DNA of 64,000 bases from a virus (IMGVR_UViG_3300021960_000030:47865-111864), one strand, 5' to 3'; counted from the first letter of the stretch, positions 39,218 to 48,823 are shown. A program made the numbers and translations. The notes: a model not told the origin generated them from the sequence alone.

Positions 39218-41770
39218 TTACGTTAACATCGTGGGTGGTGTGTTGATCTCGTTCATCAGACCAAACCTAGGTATCATGTATTTAGCGGCAGCCTGGGCAC
39301 GTTGAGGCAGACCAACGATTGCAGGTCTACTGGTAGACTGACCACCGCTACTTCCCTGACCCTTCTGGGTGACTGTAGGTGCCTGTGCAACTTTTGTTTG
39401 ACTTCTTTCTGATGCAGCAGACTCAATACGTTGTTCTTGTCCCTGTTGCAGAGACGACAGTTGATCACCACCTGTACCAGTGTTGGTGGGTGGTTTCAGA
39501 CTCCTGAGGTAAGAAGCACCACCAGTGCCCTTACCCTTGATCAGACTGATGATCGGCTCTGCTCTGCGTCCTACCTCAGAGTACCATGCACTATCCCTGA
39601 GTTCTTCACCTGCCTTATTATAGTTACCTGCTTTCAATGCTGCAGTGAACTTAGGGAAACCCTTCCAGAATGAACCACCCATGTTGAAGGTGAGGTCAAT
39701 CAGTGCTGCCTTTGCCTGTGGGTGTGCTTTCTTGTATCCAGGGATCTTCTGTGCCATCGCAAGGTGATGGTTGAAGTCCTTATTAAACAGTTTATCTGCC
39801 TCAGACTGAGAGATGACAGATCCCATGCCGTATCCGTCGCCTGGTTTGATCAGGTGACCATAACCAATCGTCGGGTATCCCTTGCTATCCTTATATGCTC
39901 TGTGTCTACCGCCAACGATGTTAGATCCCTCGTGGATCTTGATCATCTTCTTGGCAAAGTCAAACACACCACCTTCGGCAAAACCAGGCAACTGGTAACC
40001 ACCACGCATTGCCTCACCCCAACGTTGGTTGGTGAGACCTGGGTTTGCTTTGGTTGCAGGGGTGTCGAATGGAACAACAAACGCAGATCCACCGCTGGCA
40101 TATCCCTTCATGCCAACCCATTCGGTACCGTGACCGATGAAGTCTACACCTTGACCAGTAAGAGAGACAGGATATCCCGATTGTGGACCGCTGATCCATC
40201 CACCCTTTGCTTTCTGTGGCAGAGGACCACCTCTTGCCATCTCTTTCTTCTTATCTTCGTCTTCTTTCTTCTTGAAGATATCCAGAACTTTCTGGACTGC
40301 CGTGAACATAGTAACATAAGGCAGCAGCAAGTTCTTAAGAAGACCGCCACCTAATCTCTTGAGTTTATCAACATACGGAGAGATGAACTCTTTGACTGTA
40401 CCAAATAGTTCACCGAAGAATCCAATGGTGTCATCGAGTTCCGACTTGAAGAACCCAACAACCTTCACAAACATATCCTTCACACCATTGAACAAGTCAA
40501 TGATGGGTTGGAAGATGGGTTTCAGTGCACTCCAGAAGTTGCCACCTTTCTTCTTCTGAGATTCGGCAGACTTCTTAGAATCCTCTTCTGTTTGTGCCTT
40601 GATCTCATCTGCAGAGTACATCAACTTCTCTGCAACTTGCTGCTTAGCAAGTTCTTCGAGCGCCTTCGGATCCATACCCTCCGTAAGGTCGGGCATTTCG
40701 ATGTCCTCGAAGTTTACGTCTGGCATTGCCAGCATAGACATCGGGTCACCAGTCATGCCACCATAGGCATTCGTCTCTTCTGCTTGAGACTTACCGCCCT
40801 CTACCCCAGTGTTAGGTTGATTGGCGTCGTACGCCATCTTACCAAGTGCTGCAACACCTGCAACGGCGGCAACACCTAGGGCAACTTTAGGATTCTTGAC
40901 TAAAAACTTACCTGCTTTGAAGATGCCTTTGGCGGCAACCTTCGTCATGTTGAATAGTAGTTTTCCAACCCCTTTCAACAGTGAGAACAGGGGTTTCAGA
41001 ATGAGTTTGTAACCACCCTTCAAGAGTAGTTTCAGACCCAGTTTAGCAAGTGTTGGTCCTGCAAAGATAGCTGCAAGAACCAAGAAGAACTTACCAATAC
41101 CCAACAATCCCTTGAGGGAGATTGGGTTCTCCATAAAGTCGGTGATGCCGTCTAAAGCAACACCCGTTAACCAAGAGGCAACTTGATATACAAACTTTCC
41201 AGCAGTGACCATGAAGTCCACGATCTTCTGCACCTTCTCTGGATTCCTTGATATCCAGTCAAGTGAAGCAAAACCAACCAGACTCATGAAGAATGAACCT
41301 AGGTTTGCCAGCAGATTCATCATACCGTTGGCTACCTTACCAGCAACCATGCCTGCAGCAAAACCTACTTTGCCTGCAAACTTACTGAATCTACCCTCTT
41401 GCTTTGCTTCAGCAAGATCATCTGCTGCTCTACCCTCTTCCTTTCTCTTTGCTCTAATATCTTTCTCTTCACGGACTGCTGTATCCTTAGCAGCATCATC
41501 CTGAGCGTCAGCAATCTTCTCTTGAGAGCGAATCTGTGCTTGCACAGAGTCCCTGAAAGACGCATTCATGTTCTCCAACATGATTGCGATGCTATTAACA
41601 GACGCACCAATACTATTGAGTGCCTTACCCATCTGGCGGAAACCAGTGTCCTGCACAGTGATCATTGTACCGAAATCGGTATTAGTCACCGACCTCTTAG
41701 AGATCCCCTTGGTAGAGATCATCTTAAAGAGTTTGGCTCTTGGTACTCCTGAAGGTGCGTTAGCTGCCAT
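39218..41770 (-). CDS. Giant hub protein with a GH24 lysozyme domain, 850 aa
   Basis: The first 450 residues are helical with several hydrophobic segments (LLGIGKFFLVLAAIF and related). From about residue 605 to 745 lies a T4-type lysozyme (GH24): E614 in KIHEGS, D628 in YKDSKG and T634 in PTIGYGH match Glu11, Asp20 and Thr26 of T4 lysozyme, followed by ALIDLTFNMG. It would digest peptidoglycan during DNA entry. A tape-measure role like gp29 is plausible from size and position. It shares an N-terminal plan with the next gene. Confidence 0.75.
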   Translation of the reverse strand: MAANAPSGVPRAKLFKMISTKGISKRSVTNTDFGTMITVQDTGFRQMGKALNSIGASVNSIAIMLENMNASFRDSVQAQIRSQEKIADAQDDAAKDTAVREEKDIRAKRKEEGRAADDLAEAKQEGRFSKFAGKVGFAAGMVAGKVANGMMNLLANLGSFFMSLVGFASLDWISRNPEKVQKIVDFMVTAGKFVYQVASWLTGVALDGITDFMENPISLKGLLGIGKFFLVLAAIFAGPTLAKLGLKLLLKGGYKLILKPLFSLLKGVGKLLFNMTKVAAKGIFKAGKFLVKNPKVALGVAAVAGVAALGKMAYDANQPNTGVEGGKSQAEETNAYGGMTGDPMSMLAMPDVNFEDIEMPDLTEGMDPKALEELAKQQVAEKLMYSADEIKAQTEEDSKKSAESQKKKGGNFWSALKPIFQPIIDLFNGVKDMFVKVVGFFKSELDDTIGFFGELFGTVKEFISPYVDKLKRLGGGLLKNLLLPYVTMFTAVQKVLDIFKKKEDEDKKKEMARGGPLPQKAKGGWISGPQSGYPVSLTGQGVDFIGHGTEWVGMKGYASGGSAFVVPFDTPATKANPGLTNQRWGEAMRGGYQLPGFAEGGVFDFAKKMIKIHEGSNIVGGRHRAYKDSKGYPTIGYGHLIKPGDGYGMGSVISQSEADKLFNKDFNHHLAMAQKIPGYKKAHPQAKAALIDLTFNMGGSFWKGFPKFTAALKAGNYNKAGEELRDSAWYSEVGRRAEPIISLIKGKGTGGASYLRSLKPPTNTGTGGDQLSSLQQGQEQRIESAASERSQTKVAQAPTVTQKGQGSSGGQSTSRPAIVGLPQRAQAAAKYMIPRFGLMNEINTPPTMLT

Positions 41771-41773
41771 TTA

Positions 41774-44368
41774 TTAACACTTATTGATGAGCGGTGATGG
41801 GTTCGGTTGTGATACAATCACGGATTGCGTCTCACCGTTTGCAGCAGAACGGATCTGCTGAATCATAATAGTGCTTCCACCAGGGGCAAGTGCCCTATTC
41901 ATTGCTTGCTGACTGCTGAATGCAGAGAGCGACCCAACTTTATTTATGGACTGATTATCAGTGCCCTTGATTGCACCAACTGCTGCTTGCAGACTACCAA
42001 AGTATTCTTCCTCAGCACCAGCAGACATCGGATCATTGCCGATGATTCCACCTTGGAAGATATCGCTGAGGGAGTATTGAGGTGCCGCTGCAACTTCCGC
42101 TCCATCTACACTCTGGGATTCTGATCCATCCTCTTCCTGGGAAGGAGTATTGCCAGTGCTACCACTGACAGGTTTACCCATAGAGACATAGTTTGAGAAT
42201 ACCTCATGCAATCTCTTAGGTGCGTTCATGTGCAGGTGCCAAGATCCAGGTGTGCCTGTGTCACCCTGACCACCAACAATCGTACCCGCTGGGATTTTAC
42301 TTCCAGGTCTAAAGTTACCAAAAGAATGCAGGTGAGAATACTGCATGAAACCCTGCTTCGTCTTGAGGACCACGGTGTTACCGTAACCACCAGAACGAGA
42401 TGTGGGGTCTTTGTAAACAACCTCAGCAGGCAATGGAGTTGGGATGCCTACGTCTCTACCAGAAGAGGGCCAAGGATCACCACTCTTCGTATTACTGAAG
42501 TTGTAGTCCTTGGGATAACCAATCTTGTGTGAACCGTACGATCTAAACGTCGTAGGTTGACTGTGGTGCTGATAAAGCATTCCATAGGTAATCTCTTTAC
42601 CCATGGGTAACTTCTTAGATGCACCACCAGAACCAGTGGTGTACCAAGCTTGAATCTTACCACCCGATGCCTTCTTGGGCATCTTCTTAGGTTCGGTTCT
42701 CTTTCTTTGGTGAACCTCTCTCTGTACTTGGTTCTTATTGCTAACAGGACCACCTTCGGCACGGAAGAGACCCGTAACAAAGTTCCAGACTGCTCCTGCC
42801 TTCTCTGCTAAGAACTCTGCACCATTGATGATGTTCCTGATGGTGTCAATCACACCGTCAAGAACTGAGTTTAGAATAAACTCGTTGAACTTGTTGATAC
42901 CATCAACAACATCTGCCAGGAGATCAATCCAAGTAAATGTAAAGTCCAGGAAGGGTTTAATAAACTTGAGTTGAATATTCAACACCTTCTTGATGGTGTC
43001 TTTGATAAACCTCTTCGCCTTCTTGAGGAACTCAAATACTTTCTTAAATGCCTTCTCTACCAGAGGTGCAAGTTTCTCACCTGCCCACTTACCCAACCAG
43101 TCACCGATCAAACCACCGATGATGGGAGCAAAGGGACCAAGAAAAGGACCCAGTAGAGCGGTACCAATAACGGCACCAAGCATACCACCTGCTGCAGCAC
43201 CAACACCGCGGCCAACTGCTTCGGTATTTGTCTTGCCTTCTGCGAGTGCATCCTGATAGGCATTCACACCGCTCAGGACTGCCATAGCAGGTCCAGCAAT
43301 CCTGGTCAGACCTTTAGTCAGACCTTTCATTCTACCGAGTTTGCCACTCAGTTTCTTAAGACCATTACTAAGGTTCTTGGCACCTCGATTGATTTTGTTT
43401 GCGGTTGCCCTGACCTTATTAAATGGTCCTCTACCCTTTACGTTCCCTTGGAATCTTCTACGAGCAGCATCACCACCATAGCGGCGAGCATATCTCTGTC
43501 TCGCTGCCTTAGATGAGTTGGCAGTTCTCTGTCTCCTGCTAGGACGTTGGTTGCCTCCTCTTTGTTGATCCTGTTGATCCTCACTTTCACCGTTGAAGAT
43601 GTCCCAGAGTTGCACAAAACGTCTGGTGTCGTTGATCAACTTCCAAGGCATGAACACCCTAGAAGCAACCCAGAGACCACCCAGACCTAAAACCAGTTGA
43701 CCGATTCCCTTGACGCCATCGAACACACGTTCCATGACGCTCTTATTTGGATCAGTGGTGCCAGTCAGTGTGGCAACACCATCCATGAACTTATCAATAC
43801 CGAATGATAAGATCTTATATCCGAACTTACCCCATCCTACAAGAAAGTCCAGTACGGTCTGGACCTTATCGGGGTTCTTTGATACCCAGTCAAGTGCTGC
43901 TAAAGCACCCAACTGAGCGATAAACGGTGCTAGAAGATTACCAATAGACTTAAAGAATCCGAGGATGCCTTTGAGTGCACCCCCCTTTTCCTTTTTGACC
44001 TTCTCCTTCAGTTTGGATTCATCAACGACATTTTCATCGTCAACATCCTTCTCTTGCAGATCTTCTGCTTCTTGATCTTGCTTCTTGTTCTTTAGTTTTT
44101 CATCTACCCGTCTACCTTCCAACCAACGCTTGTGTGATTGTTTGTTCTGGTGACGAATCTTTCTAGTACGGCGTTCTCCCGTACTATCCAACCACTCTTC
44201 CGAAAACTCATGCAGACCGTGGATTTGACCAATGCTCCTGCCGATGCCCGTGAGAGTGGTGCCAAGACGGTTAATCTGTCTAATGGAATCAGTAAAGCCC
44301 ACAGAAAGTCCAGTGCTATCCCTTGCAGGGCGCACTGGTACATATTCTCTGACTTTTATTTTTGCCAT
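41774..44368 (-). CDS. Giant hub or tape-measure protein with an M23 peptidase-like domain, 864 aa
   Basis: Residues 100-560 resemble the gene downstream: ALAALDWVSKNPDKVQTVLD and GIGQLVLGLGGLWVASRVF, and then hydrophobic segments. Around 620-715 lies an M23-type domain: SSGRDVGIPTPLPAEVVY, then GYGNTVVLKTKQGFMQYSHL, and GSWHLHMN with the HxH at 711-713. The first His of the family's HxGxD is Ser here, so zinc binding may be altered. It probably measures tail length and carries a lytic domain. Confidence 0.7.
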   Translation of the reverse strand: MAKIKVREYVPVRPARDSTGLSVGFTDSIRQINRLGTTLTGIGRSIGQIHGLHEFSEEWLDSTGERRTRKIRHQNKQSHKRWLEGRRVDEKLKNKKQDQEAEDLQEKDVDDENVVDESKLKEKVKKEKGGALKGILGFFKSIGNLLAPFIAQLGALAALDWVSKNPDKVQTVLDFLVGWGKFGYKILSFGIDKFMDGVATLTGTTDPNKSVMERVFDGVKGIGQLVLGLGGLWVASRVFMPWKLINDTRRFVQLWDIFNGESEDQQDQQRGGNQRPSRRQRTANSSKAARQRYARRYGGDAARRRFQGNVKGRGPFNKVRATANKINRGAKNLSNGLKKLSGKLGRMKGLTKGLTRIAGPAMAVLSGVNAYQDALAEGKTNTEAVGRGVGAAAGGMLGAVIGTALLGPFLGPFAPIIGGLIGDWLGKWAGEKLAPLVEKAFKKVFEFLKKAKRFIKDTIKKVLNIQLKFIKPFLDFTFTWIDLLADVVDGINKFNEFILNSVLDGVIDTIRNIINGAEFLAEKAGAVWNFVTGLFRAEGGPVSNKNQVQREVHQRKRTEPKKMPKKASGGKIQAWYTTGSGGASKKLPMGKEITYGMLYQHHSQPTTFRSYGSHKIGYPKDYNFSNTKSGDPWPSSGRDVGIPTPLPAEVVYKDPTSRSGGYGNTVVLKTKQGFMQYSHLHSFGNFRPGSKIPAGTIVGGQGDTGTPGSWHLHMNAPKRLHEVFSNYVSMGKPVSGSTGNTPSQEEDGSESQSVDGAEVAAAPQYSLSDIFQGGIIGNDPMSAGAEEEYFGSLQAAVGAIKGTDNQSINKVGSLSAFSSQQAMNRALAPGGSTIMIQQIRSAANGETQSVIVSQPNPSPLINKC

Positions 44369-44550
44369 TAGAGTGACTGTCTATTTTGTGCCTTTTGCCT
44401 ACGCTCTTCCTCTTGGAGGTGGGCGATAAGTAAGTTCACATATACATCACGTTCCCACGGAATCATGTCTTCAAGTTCAGTTAGACTGTACTTGTGATGC
44501 TGCATCAGAGCAAAGTTAACCTTATACATGTTCATAAGGTTGTCATGCAT
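44368..44550 (-). CDS. 51: Baseplate hub assembly protein gp51
   Basis: The 60-residue protein, MHDNLMNMYKVNFALMQHHK then YSLTELEDMIPWERDVYVNL, matches gp51 of T4-like phages, a small factor needed for hub assembly. It lies between gp26 and the giant hub genes, the usual order in cyanophages. Its stop overlaps the next ATG (TAATG). Confidence 0.8.
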   Translation of the reverse strand: MHDNLMNMYKVNFALMQHHKYSLTELEDMIPWERDVYVNLLIAHLQEEERRQKAQNRQSL

Positions 44551-44555
44551 GAGTG

Positions 44556-45260
44556 CTATCCGAAAAAAGCAGCAAGACCTTCTAATACAACTGTGCTCTT
44601 GACGCCAGTCTTGGGGTTTTCTACCGCAAGATCATGCTTCAGTTTGGGGATCGTATCAAAGAACTTCTGAACTTGTTGGAACTGCTCAGAGTTCAACTCT
44701 CCCAAGAAATCAAGTGCTTCTTTCTGAGTGAAAGACTCGTAGATTTCTTCAGCGTCATACACCTTATCGATACATGATGCTGCAAGTTTGAACATATCCT
44801 CGATGTCGGGATTGTCCTTCATATTCTGATCAATGAACACATCCAGGGACGGATACTTCATTTCCATTTTAATGTTCCCACCCAGATCAATCATGTTGGT
44901 ATGATCTGGATCAACAACAACATCAATCTGCTCCAGGGGAAGACGAACTTCCACAGTAGTCTCATTATCATCTGGGCAGGTGATGACAAACTCACTCACC
45001 TCACCAACTGCCTTTGCACGAATGCGAAGGAAGATGTATTCAATCTCGAATGTGGGGAGTTTGTCGATATCCTTCTTGATATCGGTACAGTTTTTAATAA
45101 TCGTCTTCACCGCATTCACCATCTCGGATTCCTTTTGGGATTCCATGGCAAGATACAGGAGTTTTTCTTCTTTGACTAGAAAAGGTCTATACTTAACCTT
45201 TCTACCTGATATAGGAAGTGTACATGTATACTCAGGTACAACAAGTTTAGGTAAGGGCAT
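44556..45260 (-). CDS. 26: Baseplate hub protein gp26
   Basis: The 234-residue protein begins with LPKLVVPEYTCTLPISGRKV and KYRPFLVKEEKLLYLAMES, a signature of T4 gp26. Then CTDIKKDIDKLPTFEIEYIF and a region with FITCPDDN (possible Cys near a loop) follow. It is soluble and alpha-beta. In T4 gp26 helps form the hub; the neighbours gp51 and gp27 agree. A weak GCTAAATA element lies 28 bases upstream. Confidence 0.85.
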   Translation of the reverse strand: MPLPKLVVPEYTCTLPISGRKVKYRPFLVKEEKLLYLAMESQKESEMVNAVKTIIKNCTDIKKDIDKLPTFEIEYIFLRIRAKAVGEVSEFVITCPDDNETTVEVRLPLEQIDVVVDPDHTNMIDLGGNIKMEMKYPSLDVFIDQNMKDNPDIEDMFKLAASCIDKVYDAEEIYESFTQKEALDFLGELNSEQFQQVQKFFDTIPKLKHDLAVENPKTGVKSTVVLEGLAAFFG

Positions 45261-45287
45261 AATGTGGCATTACGACTTCAGTATAGG

Positions 45288-45295
45288 TATTTAGC
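45288..45295 (-). promoter_or_regulatory. Possible late promoter GCTAAATA
   Basis: GCTAAATA on the minus strand lies 28 bases upstream of the gp26 ATG. It deviates from TATAAATA at two positions, so it is weak or not used. Confidence 0.35.
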
Positions 45296-45297
45296 GG

Positions 45298-46047
45298 TTA
45301 AATACCATAGTCATTTACCTCTGTTTGCCCGTAGTCTCCGCTGATTCCAATATCGTTAAGAACGCCGAGACTGATACCTGCCTGAGTGAAAAGATCAATA
45401 TAGCGATCAGGCATATTTGCCCAACCAACGTTTTCAAGAACCTGATCGAACCTGTATCTTTCATATGCAAACTCAATATCCATTTTCATGAGTGTGGTGC
45501 TTTCGTTGTTCAGGTTCATCACACTGATGTTAGTCGGGAATGCACCAATCATTTGCCAGGCACCAGTGCAACGATTGAGTCTTTGTTTGATACGGGGATC
45601 TCTATGATCCTTATACACTACGTTACTGCCCAGTTCCCACTTCTGAATAATGATATTCGTGGTGTACTGGTCGTAGAATGCTGTGCGGTTCTCTTGATCG
45701 CCTGCAGCACTATTCATCCACAGTTCAAACACCTGTCTCATCAGCAGGTCTTTTGTGACTAAGAATGAGATAGTAATAGGACTGTTGACCTGACCCGTAG
45801 CGTAGTTACGCTGCATACCAAAGTCTTTGACCTGTGAGGTCGTGATTTGTCTGCTAGGTACGGTTACATCATCAGCAGCAAAGTTCACATACTCGGTCCA
45901 GGTACGAAACTCACTGAACCCAGCGGCACGAACACAAGGGGGCAGACCCACAAACACAGAATATAGGTTGGAACGGGCGGGTTCTGCTCCACCAGTACGA
46001 ATCCAATCTCTAAACTCTGTAAATGAGTTTGGTGCTGAGTATGGCAC
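45298..46047 (-). CDS. 54: Tail tube initiator gp54-like protein
   Basis: GTG 46047 overlaps the TAG of the gene upstream (TAGTG). The 249 residues follow a tail-tube fold: RSNLYSVFVGLPPCVRAAGF near the start, FAADDVTVPSRQITTSQVKD, then NSPITISFLVTKDLLMRQVF and a domain ending with MDIEFAYERYRF. T4 gp54 caps the tube at the baseplate. The position and the fold favour gp54 over gp48, which is at 46950. Confidence 0.65.
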   Translation of the reverse strand: MPYSAPNSFTEFRDWIRTGGAEPARSNLYSVFVGLPPCVRAAGFSEFRTWTEYVNFAADDVTVPSRQITTSQVKDFGMQRNYATGQVNSPITISFLVTKDLLMRQVFELWMNSAAGDQENRTAFYDQYTTNIIIQKWELGSNVVYKDHRDPRIKQRLNRCTGAWQMIGAFPTNISVMNLNNESTTLMKMDIEFAYERYRFDQVLENVGWANMPDRYIDLFTQAGISLGVLNDIGISGDYGQTEVNDYGI

Positions 46048-46520
46048 TATAATCTACTCCAAACGTGAGAACTAGGTATGTCGATTTGCCGACCCATAAC
46101 AGTAGTTGTGAACTGTTCTAGTGGCAACTTGCCAATACTGTCCAGTTCTTCTTTGGGGACTAAATACATAGAACCCGCTGCACTTAAGAAGTATTTATGA
46201 TGGCAGCGGCGAGGATATGACATTCCTCCTGCCTTGATTGACGCTCCTACACTAATCTGTACTGTAGGTCTGAGGTAATGTAGGTTACCACCCTCAAACA
46301 TGTTCTCAGCAAGATTGACATCTGTAATAAGTGTCATTGGAAACTTATCCCAGAACTTTAGTTTTTCTGCTGTCTGTGCGCTGTAGTTGTAGAAAACAAC
46401 GTCGCCAATAGCAGGCAAACGGTCCAAAGGTGTAAGTAGAGAACGGACTTGATCGCGATACCAAGGGCGTGATTTTCTCCTGAATCCTGCTCCATCCATT
46501 ACATCCGAGTAAATGCTCAT
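46047..46520 (-). CDS. Conserved T4-like cyanophage protein, 157 aa
   Basis: The protein contains RDQVRSLLTPLDRLPAIGDV, FYNYSAQTAEKLKFWDKFPM, then GNLHYLRPTVQISVGAS. A similar W/YxDxFP and NLHYL pattern is known to me from hypothetical proteins of T4-like ocean phages beside tail genes. It is small, beta-rich and basic. The gene is locked between gp54-like and gp4 by overlaps. Function is unknown, probably structural or in assembly. Confidence 0.65.
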   Translation of the reverse strand: MSIYSDVMDGAGFRRKSRPWYRDQVRSLLTPLDRLPAIGDVVFYNYSAQTAEKLKFWDKFPMTLITDVNLAENMFEGGNLHYLRPTVQISVGASIKAGGMSYPRRCHHKYFLSAAGSMYLVPKEELDSIGKLPLEQFTTTVMGRQIDIPSSHVWSRL

Positions 46521-46951
46521 ACCTTGAGTTCCTTTTCGGTGAGTATCAGAAAACTCATTTTACGGTCAGCACAATAATCTCTTGCTGCCTTCCACTTCGC
46601 CTCATTGACAGCATATGTTTTGACCTCAGTCAAATATTTTTTGGTCTTCCTTGTCTGCTTCTTGGGGGGAGCAGTCTGCGACTTTGGTTTAACTTCAATA
46701 ATGAACTTCTCAATCCCTCCACCCCTGGTCCTTGCTCGGACATAGAAGTCTGGATAATAGCGATGAACCCTACCGTCAACAGGAGAGATGTAAGGAATAA
46801 CGATTTCTTCACTGCCCCACTCTAAAACGTTATCGTTTTTATCGCACCACACCATGAACTTTCTTTCCCACAAACTGCGATAAATAATGTTTGTAGGATC
46901 CCCCTTATATTTTTGAGTATGTGATGGTCTAAACCTTCCAGAGTAACTCAT
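46517..46951 (-). CDS. 4: Head completion protein gp4 (gp50)
   Basis: ATG 46951 (MSYSGRFRPSHTQKYKGDPT) is chosen as the start. Typical gp4 features follow: NIIYRSLWERKFMVWCDKND, NVLEWGSEEIVIPYISPVDG, YYPDFYVRARTR and EKFIIEVKPKSQT, a PD-ExK-like nuclease core that fits its supposed role in finishing the filled head. The ATG overlaps on the opposite strand with the ATG of gp48 (CATG). It leads a minus-strand run that includes gp26. Confidence 0.8.
   Translation of the reverse strand: MSYSGRFRPSHTQKYKGDPTNIIYRSLWERKFMVWCDKNDNVLEWGSEEIVIPYISPVDGRVHRYYPDFYVRARTRGGGIEKFIIEVKPKSQTAPPKKQTRKTKKYLTEVKTYAVNEAKWKAARDYCADRKMSFLILTEKELKV
46879..46886 (+). promoter_or_regulatory. Late promoter GATAAATA
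   Basis: GATAAATA on the plus strand, 64 bases upstream of the gp48 ATG and inside the coding sequence of gp4 on the other strand. Confidence 0.55.
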
Positions 46952-47927
46952 GGCATTAGTATTTCCGAGAGTAAAACCGCTCGGTACAAGTTCGGTTAGT
47001 AGCAGAAAAGCGATTGGAAACACCGCATCGTTTCCAACTGAGGCAATGGACTACCTGAAAATCGATATCTTCGATTCCAGGAAAACTAGCCCGTATAACT
47101 ATGTAGGCAGCGGTCAGGGAACTGGCAGATCTAAAGGACGATCTAAAGAATCGATCTTCTTGTACCTTCCAGCCAACTTATCCGAACAGTATACCACAAA
47201 GTATAACCAAGTGGGTCTAGGGGCGTTTGGTAAGGCTGGAATGGATGCAATGTCCCAAGGTAACGTCCAAGGTATTGGGCAAACGATCTCTCAGGGGGCA
47301 GAACAAGGAAAATCCCAACTTTCGGGTCAAATGGCGGCGAGTGCCATGAACATCGCGAACATGGGTAATACTAATATCACAGTTAATGATCTTGCTGCTC
47401 TTTCAAAGAGAGCGATTCTCAACCCATACGAAGAAACCACATTCCAAGGGGTTGACTATAGAACTCATTCATTCCAGTTCAAACTGGTCCCCAGAGGTCC
47501 ACAAGACGTTGTAGCAATCACCAAGATTATCCAATCTTTGCGTGTGTCTATGCTGCCTGGCACATCAGGTGGTGGTGATAATGCTGGATCAACAGATGTC
47601 TTCTCTCAGATTGACTCTGGTACAGGTAGAGGAGATCGTTGGTTGACTATTCCCGACTTCTTCCAGTTAAGCATCGTAAGATACAAAGGTGCGAATGAAA
47701 CTCTGGATGACGACATGTCTCCCCCAGAAACGCTCTCGTTCCTGATGCAGTTCCCAACAAAGTGTGTTCTGACCAACATGACAGTGAATATCACTCCAGA
47801 TGGTCACCTGAATACCCTCAAGAATGGGGATAATAAGAACGATACCTATGATTATGGTCCGACCGCATATGAACTGGGTCTTCAGTTCAGCGAAACTGCA
47901 TTCATTACACGAGAAATGTTAAGATGA
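46950..47927 (+). CDS. 48: Baseplate tail tube cap gp48
   Basis: The 325-residue protein has DYLKIDIFDSRKTSPYNY, ESIFLYLPANLSEQY, LAALSKRAILNPYEETTFQG, then RTHSFQFKLVPRGPQ and LQFSETAFITREMLR, the tail tube and cap pattern of T4 gp48. gp48 sits on the hub and starts tube growth with gp54. It is the first gene of the only plus-strand pair; the stop overlaps the next ATG (ATGA). The ATG overlaps the gp4 ATG on the other strand. Confidence 0.8.
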   Translation: MALVFPRVKPLGTSSVSSRKAIGNTASFPTEAMDYLKIDIFDSRKTSPYNYVGSGQGTGRSKGRSKESIFLYLPANLSEQYTTKYNQVGLGAFGKAGMDAMSQGNVQGIGQTISQGAEQGKSQLSGQMAASAMNIANMGNTNITVNDLAALSKRAILNPYEETTFQGVDYRTHSFQFKLVPRGPQDVVAITKIIQSLRVSMLPGTSGGGDNAGSTDVFSQIDSGTGRGDRWLTIPDFFQLSIVRYKGANETLDDDMSPPETLSFLMQFPTKCVLTNMTVNITPDGHLNTLKNGDNKNDTYDYGPTAYELGLQFSETAFITREMLR

Positions 47928-48823
47928 GTACATATTTTTCATACCTTCCTAACGTATACGTTCGCCTTGATAGTTTTTACAAGCAAGGCGTAGATCCGTA
48001 TATCCAAGCAAAGAACATTTTTCGTCGTATTAAGATACGAGACGATATTACTGGTGCAGTTCTTGGTTTCCAGCAGTATTCTATTGGTTCTAACGAAAGA
48101 CCTGATGAAACTGCTAACAAGGCATACGGTGACCCTCAGTTAGATTGGGTTGTTCTTCTTGCCAACAATATCATCAATATCTACAACGAATGGCCTATGC
48201 ATGAAGACGAACTCATGCGTTATGTGGATAGAAAGTACGGTACTGATGCAGGTGGCATTCACCACTACGAAACCCTCGAAATCACCGACTCTAAAGGTAA
48301 CGTTTTGGTGCCTGAGGGTGTAGAGGTTAACTTTAACTACCAGTATACTGACAGTCAGGGTGTTATCAGACCTATTTCTGAATGTGTCAGACCTGTGTCA
48401 AACTATGATCATGAGATTCAGCAGAATGACTACAAACGCAACATCTATCTTCTGAAACCACAATACCTCTCAAACTTCATTGCAGAGTTCACCGAACTGG
48501 TCGAATACCTGCCAAACGAAGAACTCAACGAAGAGACGATTAAGAAGACATTTGACGTTCTTGATGAAAACTATATCAAGAACAGAGACACCTACTCTAC
48601 CGACATTGGTCGTGTTGCTGTTACGAAGACTGTACCTCAGCAAGACTTCGCAGATAGGTCATTTACCAAAAGTGCAGGATCCTCTGCGGTCATCTTTGCG
48701 GTGCAAGAAGCGGCTTCCAACACAGTTAACGCATCAGGCGTTATTGCAGGAACACAGGACTCTTCGACAACTATCTCACAATCGACACAATCGTCCTCTT
48801 CGTCCTCTAGCAGCGGTTATTGA
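47924..48823 (+). CDS. 53: Baseplate wedge protein gp53
   Basis: The 299-residue protein has YFSYLPNVYVRLDSFYKQGV, AKNIFRRIKIRDDITG, then FQQYSIGSNERPDETANKAY, YGDPQLDWVVLLANNIINIY and NEWPMHEDELMRYVDRKYG, all typical for gp53. The C-terminal 60 residues are Ser-, Thr- and Gln-rich and may be disordered. It links wedges and has a LysM-like fold in T4. The gene ends tail to tail with the next minus gene (17-base overlap). Confidence 0.85.
   Translation: MSTYFSYLPNVYVRLDSFYKQGVDPYIQAKNIFRRIKIRDDITGAVLGFQQYSIGSNERPDETANKAYGDPQLDWVVLLANNIINIYNEWPMHEDELMRYVDRKYGTDAGGIHHYETLEITDSKGNVLVPEGVEVNFNYQYTDSQGVIRPISECVRPVSNYDHEIQQNDYKRNIYLLKPQYLSNFIAEFTELVEYLPNEELNEETIKKTFDVLDENYIKNRDTYSTDIGRVAVTKTVPQQDFADRSFTKSAGSSAVIFAVQEAASNTVNASGVIAGTQDSSTTISQSTQSSSSSSSSGY

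Noticed and set aside
41767-41774. AATAAATG as a late promoter before the 850-residue gene
   Set aside because: It overlaps the start codon itself and so cannot drive this gene from its own ATG; it is also off consensus.
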